This document shows, piece after piece, positions 42,958 through 51,849 of a DNA stretch of 64,000 bases. The stretch spans positions 3,348,001 through 3,412,000 of the forward strand of contig NZ_CP170723.1 of the NCBI RefSeq assembly GCF_043099285.1. The letters are read 5' to 3'. Under the pieces are notes generated by a model. That model searched no databases and was not told where the DNA came from. It saw only the letters and a program-made list of their open reading frames with translations. The DNA comes from Oryzobacter telluris (GTDB lineage: Bacteria; Actinomycetota; Actinomycetes; Actinomycetales; Dermatophilaceae). Within the stretch, counting starts at the first letter, position 1, and every line of letters starts with the position of its first letter. Made by a program: the position numbers and the translations under genes.

Positions 42958-44369
42958 CCACGACCGACCCGGGGGTGGCCGCCGACGTCGCGGCGACGCT
43001 CCAGCCGGGGTTCGCCGGCTCGACCGTGCCCGCGTGGGTGGAACGCGCCCACGCCGGTGGGCTGGTGTCGCTGTGCCTGTACGGCGACAACGTGACCGCG
43101 GGTGCGGGGCTCGGGGCGCTGACCGCCGACCTCCACGCCCGGTTGCCCGGGGTCCTCCTCGCCACCGACGAGGAGGGCGGGGACGTCACGCGCGTCCACT
43201 ACCCCGGCGGCTCGACCGTCCCGGGCAACGCCGTCCTCGGCCGGCTCGACGACCCTGCCCTCACCCGGCGCACCGCTGCCGCCATCGGGGCCGAGCTGGC
43301 GGCGCTGGGCATCGGCCTCGACCTCGCCCCCAGCGTCGACGTCAACTCCTCGCCCGAGAACCCGGTCATCGGGGTGCGCAGCTTCGGCGACGACGCCACG
43401 CGCGTGGCCCGCCACTCCGCCGCGTTCGTCGGGGGCCTCCAAGGGGCCGGGGTCGCCGCCTGCGCCAAGCACTTCCCGGGGCACGGGGACACGGTCGTCG
43501 ACTCGCACCACGGCCTGCCGCGCGTCGACGTGCCGCTCGACGTCCTGCGCGAGCGCGAGCTCGTCCCCTTCCGCGCGGCGGTCGAGGCCGGCGTCCGCAC
43601 CGTGATGACGTCGCACATCATCGTGGCCGCCCTCGATGCCGAGCGGCCGGCGACGTTCTCCCCCACCGTGGTCCGCGTGCTGCGCGACGAGCTGGGGTTC
43701 GACGGCGTGCTCGTCAGCGACGCCCTCGACATGGCCGGGGCGAGCGCCGGGACCGGCATCCCCGAGGCCGCCGTGCGGGCCCTGGCGGCGGGCGTCGACC
43801 TGCTCTGCCTCGGGTCGAACACCAGCGAGCTGCGGTACGCCGCGGTCCACGACGCCGTCGTCGACGCCGTCGGTTCGGGGCGGCTGCCCCGCGAGCGTGT
43901 CGCCGAGGCGGCCGCGCGGGTCCGCGCCCTGGCATCCGACGTCGCGCGGCCCCCGCTGGGTGGCGAGCCCCCGGACGCGCCCCTCGACACCTCGACGATC
44001 GCCTCGGCGTTCCGCCTGTCCGACACCGCTGTTCGCTGGCTCGCCGCGACAGGCCCGGTCGCGGTCGTCCAGGTCGGCTCGGTCGCGAACCTCGCGGTCG
44101 GCGACGTCTCGTGGGGCCCCGCCGGTCTCGGCGCGGCCGTCGCCGAGGCGGACGTCCACGCCGGGGACCGCGTCGCCGTGGTGGGCCGCGCCATCGGCAA
44201 CGACCACCCCGCCCACGCCACCGCAGAGCGGCTCCGCGCCACGGGCCACGACGTCCTCCTCGTCGAGTGCGGCTGGCCCCGCAGCGGCGCCGACCTCGAG
44301 GTCTTCGGTGGTTCCCCGGCGGTGGCCCGCGCCCTCCTCGCGGTCCTGCGCGGCGAGGTGACGCCGTGA
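42954..44369 (+). CDS. nagZ: Glycoside hydrolase family 3 beta-N-acetylhexosaminidase (NagZ-like)
   Basis: 471 residues. NagZ signature KHFPGHGDTVVDSHHGLP contains the Asp-His catalytic dyad, and SDALDMAG supplies the nucleophile Asp. There is no signal peptide, so hydrolysis is cytoplasmic, releasing GlcNAc from imported oligosaccharides. The C-terminal ~130 residues form an extra GH3 domain lacking in the short Gram-negative enzymes. ATGA overlap with the permease. Confidence 0.92.
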   Translation: MTTTDPGVAADVAATLQPGFAGSTVPAWVERAHAGGLVSLCLYGDNVTAGAGLGALTADLHARLPGVLLATDEEGGDVTRVHYPGGSTVPGNAVLGRLDDPALTRRTAAAIGAELAALGIGLDLAPSVDVNSSPENPVIGVRSFGDDATRVARHSAAFVGGLQGAGVAACAKHFPGHGDTVVDSHHGLPRVDVPLDVLRERELVPFRAAVEAGVRTVMTSHIIVAALDAERPATFSPTVVRVLRDELGFDGVLVSDALDMAGASAGTGIPEAAVRALAAGVDLLCLGSNTSELRYAAVHDAVVDAVGSGRLPRERVAEAAARVRALASDVARPPLGGEPPDAPLDTSTIASAFRLSDTAVRWLAATGPVAVVQVGSVANLAVGDVSWGPAGLGAAVAEADVHAGDRVAVVGRAIGNDHPAHATAERLRATGHDVLLVECGWPRSGADLEVFGGSPAVARALLAVLRGEVTP

Positions 44370-45274
44370 GGGTGGGCGTCGACATCGGCGGCACGAAGAC
44401 CGCTGCCCTCGTCCTCGACGCCACCGGCGCCACGGTCACGCACGTGTCCGCCCCGTCGGGTCGCGGGGCGACGCAGGTGCTGGCCACCGCCGTCGACGTC
44501 GCCGACCGGGCCGCCTCCGCGGTCGGGGGCTGGGCGCAGGTCGAACACCTCGGCGCGTGCATGCCCGGCCTCGTCGACCCCGACACCGGGTGGGCGCGGC
44601 ACGCGGTGCACCTCGGGGTCGGCGAGCTCGACCTCGCCGGAGGGCTCGCTGCCGCCACCGGACGCAGGCCGCACGTCGACAACGACGTCAAGGCCGCCGC
44701 CCTCGGCGCGCACCACAGCCTCGGCGCCGAGGCCGCCACCGGAACGACCGCCTACCTCAACGTCGGCACCGGCCTCGCGGCGGCGATCGTCCACCGCGGG
44801 GAGGTGGTGCGCGGTGTCGGCGGCGCGGCCGGCGAGATCGGGCACCTCCCGGTCGGGTCGGGCATCCGCTGCTCGTGCGGCCAGGAGGGCTGCCTCGAGA
44901 CCGTGGCGTCGGGCACCGCCCTGCACCGGATGTGGCCGCGCCCGGCCGGGGACCTGTTCCCCGCGGCCGCCGCCGGCGACCCCCGCGCCCGGGACGTCGT
45001 GGCCACCCTGGCCCACGGCATCGCCGTCGCCGTGCAGGTCCTCGTCGTCACCGGGGCAGAGCTCGTCGTCATCGGCGGCGGGGTCGCCCGCGACCGGTCG
45101 GCCCTCGAGGCGGCGGTGGCCGCCGACGTCACGGCCCGGGCTGCGGCCTCCCCCTTCCTCCGTAGGCTGGACCTCGTGTCACGCACCCGAGTCCTCGACG
45201 GCGACGTCCCGGTGGCGGCCATCGGCGCCGCCCTCCTCCCCGGCCGCACCGAGCACCTGGCGGGGGTGCGCTGA
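44366..45274 (+). CDS. ROK-family sugar kinase, probably N-acetylglucosamine kinase
   Basis: 302 residues. ATP motif GVDIGGTKTAALVLD at the N-terminus, catalytic Asp in VDNDVKAAALG, and zinc motif CSCGQEGCLE. Position between NagZ and NagB suggests GlcNAc as substrate, giving GlcNAc-6-phosphate; glucokinase activity cannot be excluded. GTG start overlaps the nagZ stop. Confidence 0.9.
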   Translation: MRVGVDIGGTKTAALVLDATGATVTHVSAPSGRGATQVLATAVDVADRAASAVGGWAQVEHLGACMPGLVDPDTGWARHAVHLGVGELDLAGGLAAATGRRPHVDNDVKAAALGAHHSLGAEAATGTTAYLNVGTGLAAAIVHRGEVVRGVGGAAGEIGHLPVGSGIRCSCGQEGCLETVASGTALHRMWPRPAGDLFPAAAAGDPRARDVVATLAHGIAVAVQVLVVTGAELVVIGGGVARDRSALEAAVAADVTARAAASPFLRRLDLVSRTRVLDGDVPVAAIGAALLPGRTEHLAGVR

Positions 45275-46059
45275 TGGAGGTCGTCGTCCGCGCGACTCCC
45301 GAGGACGCCGCCCGGCGCGCCGCGGAGGCCGTCCTCGCCGCCCTGCCCACCGACGGGCGTGACGCCGTCATCGGCCTGGCCACCGGGTCCTCCCCGCTCG
45401 GGCTGTACCGCGAGCTGGGTCGAGCGGTCGCCGAGGGGCGCGCCGACTTCTCCCGGGCCCACGGCTTCGCCCTCGACGAGTACGTCGGCCTGCCGCCCGG
45501 CCACCCCGAGGGGTACCGCGAGGTGCTGCTGCGCGAGGTGTGCGGCGTCATCGGGCTGGCGCCCGAGCGGCTGTCCGTGCCGGACGGGTCGGGTACCGAC
45601 GTCCCGGCCCTGATGGCCGCGGCGCGCGCCTACGAGGAGCGGATCCGCTCGCTCGGCGGGGTCGACGTGCAGGTGCTGGGCATCGGCGCCAACGGGCACC
45701 TCGGCTTCAACGAACCGGGGTCGGCGCTCACCTCACGAACCCGGGTCAAGCGCCTCTCCGACCGCACCCGGCGCGACAACGCCCGCTTCTTCCAGGGCCT
45801 CGACGACGTCCCCACGCACTGCGTGACGCAGGGGCTCGGCACCATCCTCGACGCCCGGCGCCTCGTCCTCGTCGCCACCGGTGACGCGAAGGCCGATGCC
45901 GTCGCCGCGGCCCTCGAGGGGTCGTTCACCGCGTCGGTGCCCGCGTCGGTGCTCCAGTGGCACCCCGACACCGTCGTCTGCCTCGACGAGGCCGCGGCCG
46001 CCGCCCTGCGCAACCGCCAGTACTACGACGACGCCGCGGCCGGGCTCGGCGACCACTGA
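45274..46059 (+). CDS. nagB: Glucosamine-6-phosphate deaminase
   Basis: 261 residues converting glucosamine-6-phosphate to fructose-6-phosphate and ammonia. Motifs IGLATGSSPLGLYREL, FALDEYVGLPPGHPEGY and GIGANGHLGFNEPGSAL are canonical. Start overlaps the kinase stop by one base. The deacetylase NagA, needed between the kinase and NagB, is not in this operon. Its stop lies 1 bp from the stop of the convergent ABC-F gene. Confidence 0.95.
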   Translation: MEVVVRATPEDAARRAAEAVLAALPTDGRDAVIGLATGSSPLGLYRELGRAVAEGRADFSRAHGFALDEYVGLPPGHPEGYREVLLREVCGVIGLAPERLSVPDGSGTDVPALMAAARAYEERIRSLGGVDVQVLGIGANGHLGFNEPGSALTSRTRVKRLSDRTRRDNARFFQGLDDVPTHCVTQGLGTILDARRLVLVATGDAKADAVAAALEGSFTASVPASVLQWHPDTVVCLDEAAAAALRNRQYYDDAAAGLGDH

Positions 46060-46060
46060 C

Positions 46061-47704
46061 CTACGAGGCGGTGACCCGGCCGTCCTCGACGTGCCAGCGC
46101 TGGTCGAGCCGGACGGTGTCGAGCAGCCGTCGGTCGTGCGTGACGAGGAGGAGGGCGCCCTCGTAGGACTCGAGGGCCTCCTCGAGCTGCTCGATGGCCG
46201 GCAGGTCGAGGTGGTTGGTCGGCTCGTCGAGGACGAGGAGGTTGACCCCGCGCGCCTGGAGCAGCGCCATCGCGGCCCGGGTGCGCTCACCCGGTGACAG
46301 CCGGCTGACCAGGCTCGTGACCTGGTCGGCCCTGAGCCCGAACTTGGCCAGGAGCGTGCGCACGTCGGCGGGCGTCATCGCGGGCACGGCCGCCTCGAAG
46401 GCGTCGCCGAGGGGCTGGTCCTCGTCGAGCCCGGTGCGGGCCTGGTCGATCTCGCCGAGGGAGACCGAGGCGCCCAGGCTGGCCCGGCCGGTGCTCGGGG
46501 CGAGCCGTCCGACGAGCAGCCGCAGGAGCGTCGTCTTGCCGGCGCCGTTGGGTCCGGTGACGCCGATCCGGTCGCCCGCGCTCACCTGGAGGGAGGCGGG
46601 GCCGAAGGTGAACGGCCCGAGGGTCGCCGTGGCCTCGTCGAGCGTGGCGACCACCGAGCTCGACCGGGGGGCGCTGCCGATGGTGAAGCGCAGGGCCCAC
46701 TCCTTGCGCGGCTCCTCGACCTCCTCGAGGCGGGCGATGCGCGACTCCATCTGGCGCACCTTCTGCCCCTGCTTCTCCGAGGACTCGGTCTGGGCCCGAC
46801 GGCGGATCTTGTCGTTGTCCGGCGACTTCTTCATCGCGTTGCGCACGCCCTGCGAGCTCCACTCGCGCTGGGTGCGGGCGCGCGAGACGAGGTCGGCCTT
46901 CTTGTCGGCGAACTCGTCGTAGGCCTCGCGGGCGTGGCGGCGAGCGACGGCCCGCTCCTCGAGGAAGGCGTCGTACCCGCCGTCGTAGACCGCGACCCGG
47001 TGCTGGGCGAGGTCGAGCTCGACGATGCGGGTGACCACGCGGGAGAGGAACTCGCGGTCGTGCGAGACGAGGACCACCCCGGCGCGCAGGCCCCGGACGA
47101 AGCCCTCGAGGCGTTCCAGCCCGGCGAGGTCGAGGTCGTTGGTGGGCTCGTCGAGCAGGACGACGTCGAAGCGGCTCAGCAGCAGCGCGGCCAGGGCGGC
47201 GCGGGCGGCCTGCCCACCCGACAGGGAGGTCATCAGGGCGCCGGGGTCCACGTCGAGGCCGAGGTCGGCCAGCACCGCCGGGAGGCGCTCGTCGAGGTCG
47301 GGGGCCCCGCTGGCCTGCCAGTGGTCGAGGGCGTGGGCGTAGGCGTCCTCGGCGGCCGAGGAGTGGTCGCCCCCACCCAGGGCGGCCGCGGCCTGCTCCA
47401 TCGCGGTGCTCGCGGCGGTGACCCCGGTGCGCCGGGCGACGTGGTCGGCGACGCTCTCGCCGGCCAGGCGCTCGTGCTCCTGCGGCAGCCACCCGACGAA
47501 CGCGTCGGTGGGCGCTGTCGACACGGTTCCCTCCAGCGGGTCGAGGTCGCCGGCGAGGATCCGCAGCAGCGTGGTCTTCCCGGCACCGTTGGCGCCCACC
47601 ACCCCCACGACGTCGCCGGGCGCCACGGTGAGGTCGAGGGAGTCGAAGAGGGTGCGGTGAGCGTGGCCCCCGGCCAGGTTCTTCGCGAGGAGGTGGGCGC
47701 TCAT
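46061..47704 (-). CDS. ABC-F family ATPase
   Basis: 547 residues with two ABC cassettes and no membrane domain. Walker A sequences are GANGAGKTT and GPNGAGKTT. Signatures are LSGGQ and LSPGE, each followed by a DEPTN-type Walker B. The inter-domain linker (ARTQREWSSQGVRNAMKKSPDND) is highly charged. ABC-F proteins act on ribosomes in translation control or antibiotic protection; which applies here is unknown. ATG 47704 lies 6 nt after TACGAT. Confidence 0.93.
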   Translation of the reverse strand: MSAHLLAKNLAGGHAHRTLFDSLDLTVAPGDVVGVVGANGAGKTTLLRILAGDLDPLEGTVSTAPTDAFVGWLPQEHERLAGESVADHVARRTGVTAASTAMEQAAAALGGGDHSSAAEDAYAHALDHWQASGAPDLDERLPAVLADLGLDVDPGALMTSLSGGQAARAALAALLLSRFDVVLLDEPTNDLDLAGLERLEGFVRGLRAGVVLVSHDREFLSRVVTRIVELDLAQHRVAVYDGGYDAFLEERAVARRHAREAYDEFADKKADLVSRARTQREWSSQGVRNAMKKSPDNDKIRRRAQTESSEKQGQKVRQMESRIARLEEVEEPRKEWALRFTIGSAPRSSSVVATLDEATATLGPFTFGPASLQVSAGDRIGVTGPNGAGKTTLLRLLVGRLAPSTGRASLGASVSLGEIDQARTGLDEDQPLGDAFEAAVPAMTPADVRTLLAKFGLRADQVTSLVSRLSPGERTRAAMALLQARGVNLLVLDEPTNHLDLPAIEQLEEALESYEGALLLVTHDRRLLDTVRLDQRWHVEDGRVTAS

Positions 47705-47710
47705 CCGGCG

Positions 47711-47716
47711 ATCGTA
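47711..47716 (-). promoter_or_regulatory. Putative leaderless -10 for the ABC-F gene
   Basis: TACGAT on the minus strand ends 6 nt before the ATG at 47704. It lies between this gene and the stop of the upstream DUF6928 gene. Confidence 0.45.
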
Positions 47717-47724
47717 GTGACGCC

Positions 47725-48389
47725 TCAGCGCCGCCCGAACAGGCGGCGCTTCCGCTCGCTGAGGCGGAACCCGGCGAGGGTCACGTCGAAGGGGTCGACG
47801 GTACTGTCGCCGCTCATCCCGGACCACCCCTCGAAGACGAACCCGAAGAGGTGGTCCAGGGCTGCCTCGCTCAGCTCGAGGGGGTGGAACGGCAGCGGGT
47901 ACTCCTCGTCGTCATCGACGGCGGGGTGCGCCCCGGCCCAGAACGGCTCCTCGAACGGCAGCCGCTCGCCGACGTCCTCGATGACCTCGTCGTCGCTGCT
48001 GACGCTCAGGGCCCGGCGCAACGTGCCGTCCGGCGTCCACACGCCGTAGGCGAACCAGTCGACGACGCTGTGCATGGCGTGGACTACACCGTGCGGCCCG
48101 CTCCCTCGGCCACGAGGTGCGGCGCCAGCCGGGAGGGCTGGTCCTGCGCGGCCGCTGCCGTGCAGACGATGGAGACCCCGGGCCACACCGCCGCGTACAC
48201 CTTCTCGTCGTCCGGGTTCGCGTTCTCGGCCAGGGTCCCGTCCTCGATCGCGGTGACGTCGTGGTCGGGGAACAGCCGCGCGACGAGCGCCTCGGTCGCC
48301 GGTCGGTCCGCCTCGGGGCCCGAGGCCAGCAGTGCGGCGACATCGGTGTCGGTGTCGACGTAGCAGATCAACCAGTCCTTGGCTCCCAT
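47725..48389 (-). pseudogene. Frameshifted DUF6928 family gene
   Basis: Two adjacent frames together make one DUF6928-like protein. The 5' part (48389 to 48084, 101 codons) begins MGAKDWLICYVDTDTD and ends with EGAGRTV followed by TAG. The 3' part (from about 48084 to 47725) continues VHAMHSVVDWFAYGVWTPDGT and then PLPFHPLELSEAALDHLFGFVFEGWSG, the family's conserved C-terminal block. Loss of one base near 48084-48089 explains the break. Whether this is a real mutation, a sequencing error or programmed frameshifting cannot be told here. Function of the family is unknown. The start lies 6 nt after CATACT. Confidence 0.8.
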
Positions 48390-48395
48390 GCCGGA

Positions 48396-48423
48396 AGTAT
48401 GGGCGACCGCCCTCGGATAGGTT
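48396..48423. promoter_or_regulatory. Back-to-back leaderless promoters
   Basis: CATACT (48396-48401, minus strand) is 6 nt before the DUF6928 start. TAGGTT (48418-48423, plus strand) is 7 nt before the patatin GTG. The two -10 elements are only 16 bp apart, so the -35 region of each lies inside the other gene's leader. Confidence 0.5.
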
Positions 48424-48430
48424 GCCGTGC

Positions 48431-49342
48431 GTGCGCTCGGTTCCCCCACCTCGTCGGGCGCCGCCGCACGAGCGTGCGCTGGTGCTCGCCGGCGGCGGGT
48501 CGGCCGGACAGGCGTGGGAGATCGGGCTCGTCGCCGGTCTGGCCGAGGGTGGGGTCGACCTCGTGGAGGCCGAGCTCGTCGTCGGGACGTCGGCCGGTTC
48601 CACCGTGGCCGCGCAGCTGACGAGCGGGACCTCCCCCGCCGACCTGTACGCCGGCATCCTCGATGAGGTCGCGCCGTCGCGTCCGGCCGACGTCGCGCCG
48701 GGGCCCCGCCGGCCCAGCGCCGCGACGGTGGGCTACCTCGGGTGGTCCGACGCGGTCATCGCCTCCGCGCGGGACGCCGCCGACATGCGCCGACGGATGG
48801 GTGCCGCGGCCCTCGAGCTGGAGGAGTCCGACCGTGCGGGCCACGCGCGCTGGCGCGAGGTCGTGGCCGCCCGGCTGCCGAGCCACGAGTGGCCGGACCG
48901 ACGGGTGTGGGTCACGGCCGTCGACGCGCGCTCCGGCGAGCCGGTGGTGTTCGACCGCGACAGCGGGGTCGGCCTCGTCGATGCCGTCGCCGCGAGCACC
49001 TCGGCCCGGACGCCCCACCACGTCGGCGAGGAGCGCTTCATCAACGGCGGGTACCGCCGCAGCGAGAACGCCGACCTCGCGGCCGGGTACGGCCGGGTGG
49101 TCGTGCTGTCGCCGTTCGGCGGCCGGTCGCGGATGCCGGCCGCCTGGCGCATGGACCTCGCGAGCCAGGTGGCCGAGCTACGGGCCGGGGGCAGCCGGGT
49201 CGAGGTGCTCGTCCCGGACGCCGGTGCCGGCGACTCGTTCGACGCCAACGCGATGGACCCGGCCGCGCGCCGGCCGGCCGCGCGAGGCGGACACGACCAG
49301 GGCCTGGCCCTCGCCGCGAGCCTCGCCGACCTCTGGGGCTGA
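48431..49342 (+). CDS. Patatin-like phospholipase family protein
   Basis: 303 residues. Oxyanion-hole motif VLAGGGSAG, nucleophile elbow GTSAGS (Ser in GxSxG) and the C-terminal INGGYRRSENADLAAGY block, where most patatins have DGG carrying the catalytic Asp. The Asn may be a subfamily trait or may mean altered activity. GTG 48431 was chosen because it is 7 nt after a TAGGTT -10; upstream in-frame codons overlap the divergent gene. A soluble lipid acyl hydrolase is the likely role. Confidence 0.87.
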   Translation: MRSVPPPRRAPPHERALVLAGGGSAGQAWEIGLVAGLAEGGVDLVEAELVVGTSAGSTVAAQLTSGTSPADLYAGILDEVAPSRPADVAPGPRRPSAATVGYLGWSDAVIASARDAADMRRRMGAAALELEESDRAGHARWREVVAARLPSHEWPDRRVWVTAVDARSGEPVVFDRDSGVGLVDAVAASTSARTPHHVGEERFINGGYRRSENADLAAGYGRVVVLSPFGGRSRMPAAWRMDLASQVAELRAGGSRVEVLVPDAGAGDSFDANAMDPAARRPAARGGHDQGLALAASLADLWG

Positions 49343-49348
49343 CCCGCG

Positions 49349-49418
49349 CTTGCCACGAAGGGTGGGCTGTGGCTGTCCGCCGTCCACCGGAGGAGCCACT
49401 GGCCACCCTTCGGGCAAG
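49349..49418. terminator. Bidirectional terminator between patatin and htpX genes
   Basis: Stem CTTGCC (49349-49354) and CGAAGGGTGG (49356-49365), paired with CCACCCTTCG (49403-49412) and GGCAAG (49413-49418). That is 16 bp with a single bulged A at 49355 and a long loop. It follows both convergent genes. Confidence 0.7.
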
Positions 49419-49438
49419 AGCAGCGGCGCCGGGCGCCG

Positions 49439-50332
49439 TCAGGGGTTGATGCGGTGGCCGTACGCCAGCTGCTCGAGGCGGGCGATGCGCTCGGCCATGG
49501 GCGGGTGGGTCGACATCAGGCGCGACACGTCCTGCGCGCGGAACGGGTTCGCGATCATCATGTGGCTCGCGTTGACGACCTGCTGGGTCGGGGCGAGGGG
49601 CGCCCGGGCCACGCCGAGCTCGAGCTTGCGCAGCGCCGACGCCAGGGCGAGCGGGTCACCGGTGAGGCGCGCGCCGTCCTCGTCGGCGTCGTACTCGCGG
49701 GTGCGGGAGATCGCGAGCTGCACGACGATCGCCGCGAACGGCGCGAGGATCGCCAGGGCCAGGCCGGCCAGCGGGTTGCGGTTCTCGTCGCTGCCCCCAC
49801 CGCCGCCGAAGATCATGCCGAACGACAGGATCTGGCCGATCGTGGAGATGACACCGGCGATGGCCGCCGCGACCGAGCCGGTGAGGATGTCGCGGTTGTA
49901 GACGTGCATCAGCTCGTGGCCGAGGACGCCGCGCAGCTCGCGCTCGTCGAGCAGGCCGAGGATGCCCTCGGTGCAGCAGACCGCGGCGTTCTCGGGGTTG
50001 CGCCCGGTCGCGAACGCGTTGGGGGCCTGGGTCGGCGAGATGTACAGGCGCGGCATCGGCTTGCCCGCGGCGGTGGAGAGCTCGCGCACGATGCGGTACA
50101 TCGCCGGTGCCTCGGCCTCGCTGACCGGATGGGCGTGCATCGCGCGGATCGCCAGCTTGTCGGAGTTCCAGTAGCCGTAGAACGTCGTGGCGACACCGAT
50201 GAGCGCGAAGATGAGGATGAACGCGCTGCTGCCCGTGGAGCGGGCCACGAACCAGCCGATGGTGAGCAGGATGGCCCACATGCCGCCGAACAGCGCGGCG
50301 GTCTTCAGGCCGTTGAAGTGGTTGTGCTGCAT
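49439..50332 (-). CDS. htpX: Zinc metalloprotease HtpX
   Basis: 297-residue membrane M48B protease involved in membrane protein quality control. Two N-terminal helices, zinc motif GHELMHVYN near residue 137, two further helices, and the third ligand Glu in REYDADEDGA. The C-terminal LMSTHPPMAERIARLEQLAYG is typical. ATG 50332 has GGAG upstream. It lies 38 bp after nuoN on the same strand and may be read through from the nuo operon. Confidence 0.95.
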   Translation of the reverse strand: MQHNHFNGLKTAALFGGMWAILLTIGWFVARSTGSSAFILIFALIGVATTFYGYWNSDKLAIRAMHAHPVSEAEAPAMYRIVRELSTAAGKPMPRLYISPTQAPNAFATGRNPENAAVCCTEGILGLLDERELRGVLGHELMHVYNRDILTGSVAAAIAGVISTIGQILSFGMIFGGGGGSDENRNPLAGLALAILAPFAAIVVQLAISRTREYDADEDGARLTGDPLALASALRKLELGVARAPLAPTQQVVNASHMMIANPFRAQDVSRLMSTHPPMAERIARLEQLAYGHRINP

Positions 50333-50370
50333 GACTCCTCCAACGCCGATCGGGTGCGGGATCGTTCCGG

Positions 50371-51849
50371 TCAGGTGACGGCGCCGAGCAGCAGCGCCGG
50401 CAGGGCGCTGAGCAGGACGAGGACCGCCGTCCCGGCGACGATGACGACCTGCGCCGCGCGCCGGGGCACGAGGGGTGCGCTCGGCACGACCTGCGAGGCC
50501 GCGAGCGGGCCGGTCTCCCCCGGCTCGGCGAGCAGCACCCCGAACCAGCGCAGGTAGACCGCGATCCCCAGCACCACGGCGACCACCGCGACGACCACGA
50601 GCGGCCACAGCCCGGCGTCGACGGCGGGCTGCAGGGCGACCACCTTGGCGACGAGCCCGATGATGCCCGGCGGGAGACCGGCGAGGACGAGCAGCGCGAG
50701 GGCGAGGGCGCCACCGGCCAGCCGGTCGGTGCGCAGCAGGCCACGGAAGCGGGCGATGGACCCCGCCCCCACGAGCGCGACCACGGACAGGGCCACGACC
50801 GTCGCCACCGCGTAGACCAGCACGTAGGCCGCCGCGGCCCGGCTCGCCTCGGCCGTGAGCGCACCCAGCGGCAGGACGACCCAGCCGGCCTGCGACACGG
50901 TGGACCACGCGAGGAGGCGGGTGGCGTCGTCCTGGCGCAGCGCCATGACGTTGCCCAGCAGCATCGACCCGACCGCGAGGACCCCCACGGTCACGGTGAC
51001 CGCCCGGCCGTCGAGCCGGGGGTCGACGAGCGCCTGCACCACGACGAGCAGCGCCGCCGCGGCGGACAGCTTGGAGGCCGCGGCGAGCGCCACCGTGGTG
51101 CCGAGGTCGGAGGTCGAGTACGCCTGCGGGGTCCACGCGTGGAAGGGCACCAGGGAGAGCTTGAAGCCCAGCCCGGCCAGGAGCGCCACCACTGCGACGA
51201 CGAGCACGGCCCGGGTCTCGGGCGCCGCCCAGGCGGCGGCCGCCGTGGCGGAGGAGAAGGCGGCGTCGCCGGTGGCCGTGAGCCACAGCGCCGAGCCGAG
51301 GACGAGGAGCGCGAAGGAGGTCAGGGAGGTGACGAGGAGGGTCAGCGCGCCGTGCGCCGCGGCGCGGGTGCCGCGCAGGGCCACGAGCGCGACGAGGGGA
51401 ACGGTCGCCAGCTCGAGCGTGACGAGCCACGACCCGATGTCGCGGGCGGCCGCGACCCCGGCACCACCGGTGGCGGCGGCGAGGACGAGGGCGCTCGTGA
51501 CGGCGGGGTCGCGCGGTCCGTGGCCTCCGTCGTGGAGCAGGAGCAGGGCCGCCGCGGCCGACAGGAGGATCCCGGCCTGGAGGGCGCCGGTGGGACCGGA
51601 CGAGGTCCACAGGCAGGCGCCGTCGGGAGCGGGCAGGCAGAGGGTGCGCACCGGAACGGCCGTGGGCCTCAGCACCCCGAAGAGGGCCGACCCGGCACCC
51701 GCCGCGAGCAGGACCACCCCGACCAGCGGCCACGACCGACGCCGCGGCACGAGGGCGTCGCCCACGAGGACGAGCACCGCGCCGAGCGCGGGGAGCAGCG
51801 CCGGGAGCAGGGCGACGAGGTCGAGGGTGACGAGCACGGTGCCGCTCAC
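50371..51849 (-). CDS. nuoN: NADH-quinone oxidoreductase subunit N
   Basis: 492-residue antiporter-like proton-pumping subunit of complex I. About fourteen helices; the conserved GFKLSLVPFHAWTPQAYS segment with its Lys and the LLAWSTVSQAGWVVLPLG block are present. GTG 51849 overlaps the nuoM stop (GTGA). Last gene of the nuo group. Confidence 0.93.
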   Translation of the reverse strand: MSGTVLVTLDLVALLPALLPALGAVLVLVGDALVPRRRSWPLVGVVLLAAGAGSALFGVLRPTAVPVRTLCLPAPDGACLWTSSGPTGALQAGILLSAAAALLLLHDGGHGPRDPAVTSALVLAAATGGAGVAAARDIGSWLVTLELATVPLVALVALRGTRAAAHGALTLLVTSLTSFALLVLGSALWLTATGDAAFSSATAAAAWAAPETRAVLVVAVVALLAGLGFKLSLVPFHAWTPQAYSTSDLGTTVALAAASKLSAAAALLVVVQALVDPRLDGRAVTVTVGVLAVGSMLLGNVMALRQDDATRLLAWSTVSQAGWVVLPLGALTAEASRAAAAYVLVYAVATVVALSVVALVGAGSIARFRGLLRTDRLAGGALALALLVLAGLPPGIIGLVAKVVALQPAVDAGLWPLVVVAVVAVVLGIAVYLRWFGVLLAEPGETGPLAASQVVPSAPLVPRRAAQVVIVAGTAVLVLLSALPALLLGAVT

